A stretch of 8,014 nucleotides of DNA from contig CAKUAQ010000067.1 in the NCBI GenBank assembly GCA_934636435.1, forward strand, positions 1 through 8,014, read 5' to 3'. Below are positions 6,695 to 8,014 of the stretch, one piece after another; the first letter of the stretch is position 1; each line of letters begins with the position of its first letter. The notes under the pieces are model-generated. The model was not told the origin of the DNA. It worked only from the letters and a program-made list of their open reading frames with translations, and did no database searches. The translations under genes were made by a program, and so were the position numbers. Source of the stretch: an uncultured Eubacteriales bacterium (GTDB taxonomy: Bacteria > Bacillota > Clostridia > Oscillospirales > Acutalibacteraceae).

Positions 6695-7469
6695 CACCGA
6701 TCTGTCCACTGCCGCCGCGCTGATCATGGAGGGGCGTGTGTGGATCGGCGCGGTGCCCGCCGACAAAGCAGGCACCACCGTCCCCGCCGATACCGTGCTG
6801 ACCTTGCGGGAAAAAAACCGCAAGTATGCCAGCCGCTCCGGCTATAAGCTGGAGAAGGCGCTGTCCGCCTTCTCCGTCAATCCCACCGGCGCCACTGTCT
6901 GCGACATCGGCGCCAGCAACGGCGGTTTCACCGACTGCCTGCTGCAGAACGGCGCGGCTCACGTATTCTCGGTGGACGTAGCCTACGGCATACTGGACTG
7001 GAAGTTGCGCAGCGATCCCCGGGTGACGGTGTTGGAGCGTACCAATGCCCGACGGCTGACCCCCGCACAGCTGAACGACACCCCCTGCGATCTGGTCACG
7101 GTGGATGTTTCCTTTATCTCGCTGACAAAGATCTTCCCCGCCATCCACATGATTCTCAAACCGGAGGGACAGCTGATCACCCTCATTAAGCCCCAGTTTG
7201 AAGCCTTGCCCCGGCAGCTGGGGAAAAACGGCGTTCTGAAGAATCCCGCCGACGATCTGCCGCCGCTGCTGTACTCCATCTTTGCCGCAGCCGCCGCTCA
7301 GGAGCTGTATCTGACGGCGCTGACCGTATCCCCCATCCACGGTACCAACGGCAATGTGGAATACCTCGCCCATTATCGGCACATCCGCCCCGCCGAGGGC
7401 TGTCCGGCGGAGACGGATTTCTACGCCGCACGTGTTGCGGCCGCGCTCACCGAGCAGCCGGATCTGTAA
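6651..7469 (+). CDS. tlyA: TlyA-family rRNA 2'-O-methyltransferase (S4 + FtsJ-like)
   Basis: The 272-residue product is full length. An S4 RNA-binding domain occupies about 4-53 (RLDELAARQF, ALIMEGRVW). KYASRSGYKLEKAL (58-71) follows, then a class I methyltransferase with SAM motif DIGASNGGFTDCLL (85-98), VDVAYGILDWKLR (108-120), DLVTVDVSFISL (147-158) and LIKPQFE (178-184). The K-D-K-E set of 2'-O-methyltransferases fits Lys66, Asp152, Lys180 and Glu237. In characterised species TlyA methylates 23S C1920 and, for longer forms, 16S C1409, which underlies capreomycin/viomycin susceptibility; the old hemolysin label is doubtful. The ATG at 6651 follows AAGGAAGTGA and starts at the conserved RLDE region; the upstream in-frame ATG at 6606 would add 15 uncharacteristic residues inside ydbT. 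It lies outside its common clostridial dxs/nadK/argR/recN setting. It is the last intact gene before the right IS. Confidence 0.95.
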   Translation: MNTIRLDELAARQFDTDLSTAAALIMEGRVWIGAVPADKAGTTVPADTVLTLREKNRKYASRSGYKLEKALSAFSVNPTGATVCDIGASNGGFTDCLLQNGAAHVFSVDVAYGILDWKLRSDPRVTVLERTNARRLTPAQLNDTPCDLVTVDVSFISLTKIFPAIHMILKPEGQLITLIKPQFEALPRQLGKNGVLKNPADDLPPLLYSIFAAAAAQELYLTALTVSPIHGTNGNVEYLAHYRHIRPAEGCPAETDFYAARVAAALTEQPDL

Positions 7470-7617
7470 CACCGCGGAAGCGCCACGTGCCATACCTGCG
7501 GCGCATATGCGCCGCCATTAAATAAAAGCGCAGACTCTCCCAGCGGCGGCTCCCTCTCCATAAGCCTTGCGAGCGCCGTACTCCGATCGTCCGAATACAA
7601 AAGAAAGCCACCCGACA
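7470..7617. other. Non-coding gap between tlyA and right IS
   Basis: I see no credible gene here. It holds a perfect palindrome (7498-7515), a GCCGCC/GGCGGC pair (7511-7516 with 7545-7550), and an A-rich stretch just before 11 bases (7607-7617) that are also found, inverted, next to the left IS. A minus-strand open frame across this region encodes no recognisable protein. Confidence 0.6.
7498..7515. repeat. Perfect 18-bp palindrome after tlyA
   Basis: GCGGCGCATATGCGCCGC is fully self-complementary and begins 28 bases after the tlyA stop. As RNA it could form a 7-bp GC stem with an AUAU loop. There is no U-run on either side, only CATTAAATAAAA downstream, so it is not a canonical intrinsic terminator. 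It could be an RNA 3'-end stabilising stem or a protein-binding site. Confidence 0.7.
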
Positions 7618-7625
7618 TGAACAGC

Positions 7626-7674
7626 CCCCATTTGTTAGACAAGTATGGCAAAATACTTGTACTAATAAATGGGG
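7626..7674 (+). terminator. IS leader hairpin, terminator-like, covering the transposase RBS
   Basis: Arm 7626-7646 pairs with arm 7653-7674 around the 6-base loop GGCAAA. CCCCATTT/AAATGGGG, TTAG/CTAA and CAAGTAT/ATACTTG are all perfect, giving 19 paired positions with one G/A mismatch and one bulge. The stem base is followed by TGCTTTTCT, like an intrinsic terminator for transcripts coming from tlyA. The GGGG of the 3' arm is part of the transposase ribosome binding site (7671-7676; ATG at 7684), so read-through RNA would also mask translation. Confidence 0.65.
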
Positions 7675-7683
7675 TGCTTTTCT

Positions 7684-8014
7684 ATGCCCAAGGGAGTACC
7701 GAACAAACAATACACGCCGGAATCCAAAAAGACGGTTGTGGAAACCATGCAGCAGAAGCAGCTGAGTTATCATGAAACATGCCGACGATTTGATATAAAC
7801 AACAGAGATCCGGTCGGCTATACCATACCGGACTGCTCGGTGCCGAGCATGGTAACAACCATGCCGGACAAGGCGCTTGAAAAGATTCCGGACGGAACAA
7901 ACCGTATTCTTCATTCTGACCAGGGCTGGCAGTATCAGCACAAACCGTATCAATGAATGCTTCGTGAAAAAGGCACCCGGCAGAGCGTGAACCGCAAGGG
8001 GAACTGTCTGGACA
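7684..8014 (+). pseudogene. Deletion-fused IS3 transposase remnant (OrfA N terminus + OrfB core)
   Basis: Residues 1-40 look like the helix-turn-helix start of an IS3/IS150-type OrfA (MPKGVPNKQYTPE..., then a SYHETCRRFDINN segment). From about residue 42 the sequence switches to OrfB (VGYTI..., then LHSDQGWQYQ at 76-85, where Asp79 is the second DDE aspartate). The join, near 7800-7812, happens to keep the frame. A TGA at 7954-7956 ends this 90-residue frame. The same frame then continues at once with MLREKGTRQS and KGNCLD, the expected OrfB continuation, so TGA probably arose from CGA (Arg). The leucine-zipper part of OrfA, the first catalytic Asp and the normal frameshift region are missing, so it cannot be an active transposase. 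A short DNA-binding product could still be made. Confidence 0.85.

Larger units (their letters stand above)
7618..8014 (+). mobile_element. IS3-family element, internally deleted, 3' end outside window (right copy)
   Basis: The element starts with the IS3-type end TGAACAGCCCCCATTTG at 7618, then a leader hairpin and the transposase start at 7684. The start of orfA is joined directly to the catalytic part of orfB, so most of a roughly 1.2-1.5 kb element (family norm) is missing. It is the inverted, about 91% identical counterpart of the left fragment and points outward from the gene block. The 3' terminal repeat and any target duplication lie beyond the window. Confidence 0.85.

Noticed and set aside
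5381..6823. 480-codon minus-strand open frame opposite ydbT and tlyA
   Set aside because: It spans two well-supported genes in antisense, and its translation is Gln/His/Arg-rich without domain features, a common artefact of GC-rich coding DNA.
6507..7493. Minus-strand open frame opposite tlyA
   Set aside because: tlyA carries all family motifs in the plus frame; the antisense has none.
7447..7953. Minus-strand open frames spanning the tlyA end, gap and right IS
   Set aside because: They cross an IS terminus and unrelated sequence, and show no RBS or family motif.
1..8014. Composite transposon carrying the whole gene block
   Set aside because: The right IS copy is defective and the left copy is frameshifted where visible, the copies are diverged, and the cargo looks chromosomal; inverted repeats alone are not enough.
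1..8014. CRISPR arrays, tRNA or rRNA genes, toxin-antitoxin or phage-defence modules
   Set aside because: I saw no regularly spaced repeats, cloverleaf or rRNA-like sequence, and no paired small toxin/antitoxin genes or defence-type domains on either strand.

Overview
The window reads as a GC-rich Firmicute, most likely a gut-type clostridium (Oscillospiraceae-like). The pointers are strong AGGAGG-type ribosome binding sites, a YdbS/YdbT membrane PH-domain pair, TlyA, SfsA, a PnuC-type vitamin transporter and clostridial-looking IS3-family debris. This assignment is inference; there is no rRNA or other taxonomic marker.

Layout: (1) Bases 1-137 are the 5' end of an IS3-family element on the minus strand. 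(2) Bases 166-1883 hold a minus-strand pair: a sirtuin (cobB-like), then a lipoprotein with a class A beta-lactamase/PBP fold, joined by an ATGA overlap. (3) Bases 1884-1988 are a compact divergent promoter region in which one palindromic -35 hexamer appears to serve both directions. (4) Bases 1989-3522 hold a PnuC-family transporter and sfsA on the plus strand, one base apart. (5) A new promoter at 3512-3540 leads into a NahK-like sugar kinase (3597-4682), ydbS (4712-5149), ydbT (5174-6694) and tlyA (6651-7469), closely spaced or overlapping and probably one transcript. (6) Bases 7470-7617 are a non-coding gap with a perfect 18-bp palindrome. (7) From 7618 to the end lies a second IS3-family copy on the plus strand, internally deleted and carrying an in-frame stop.

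The two IS copies point away from each other, so the seven intact genes (eight counting both halves of the YdbST pair) sit between inverted repeats of about 147 bp. The interior genes look chromosomal and mostly housekeeping, not a mobile cargo. The clearest functional theme is the divergent sirtuin/PnuC pair: one protein consumes NAD and the other probably imports a B3-type vitamin precursor.

I found no convincing new defence, secretion or biosynthetic system. The best second-look items are the symmetric divergent promoter, the IS leader hairpin that covers the transposase ribosome binding site and shows one compensatory base-pair change between the two copies, the deletion-fused transposase remnant, a PnuC variant with Ser in its signature motif, and a beta-lactamase-fold lipoprotein with no visible omega-loop Glu.
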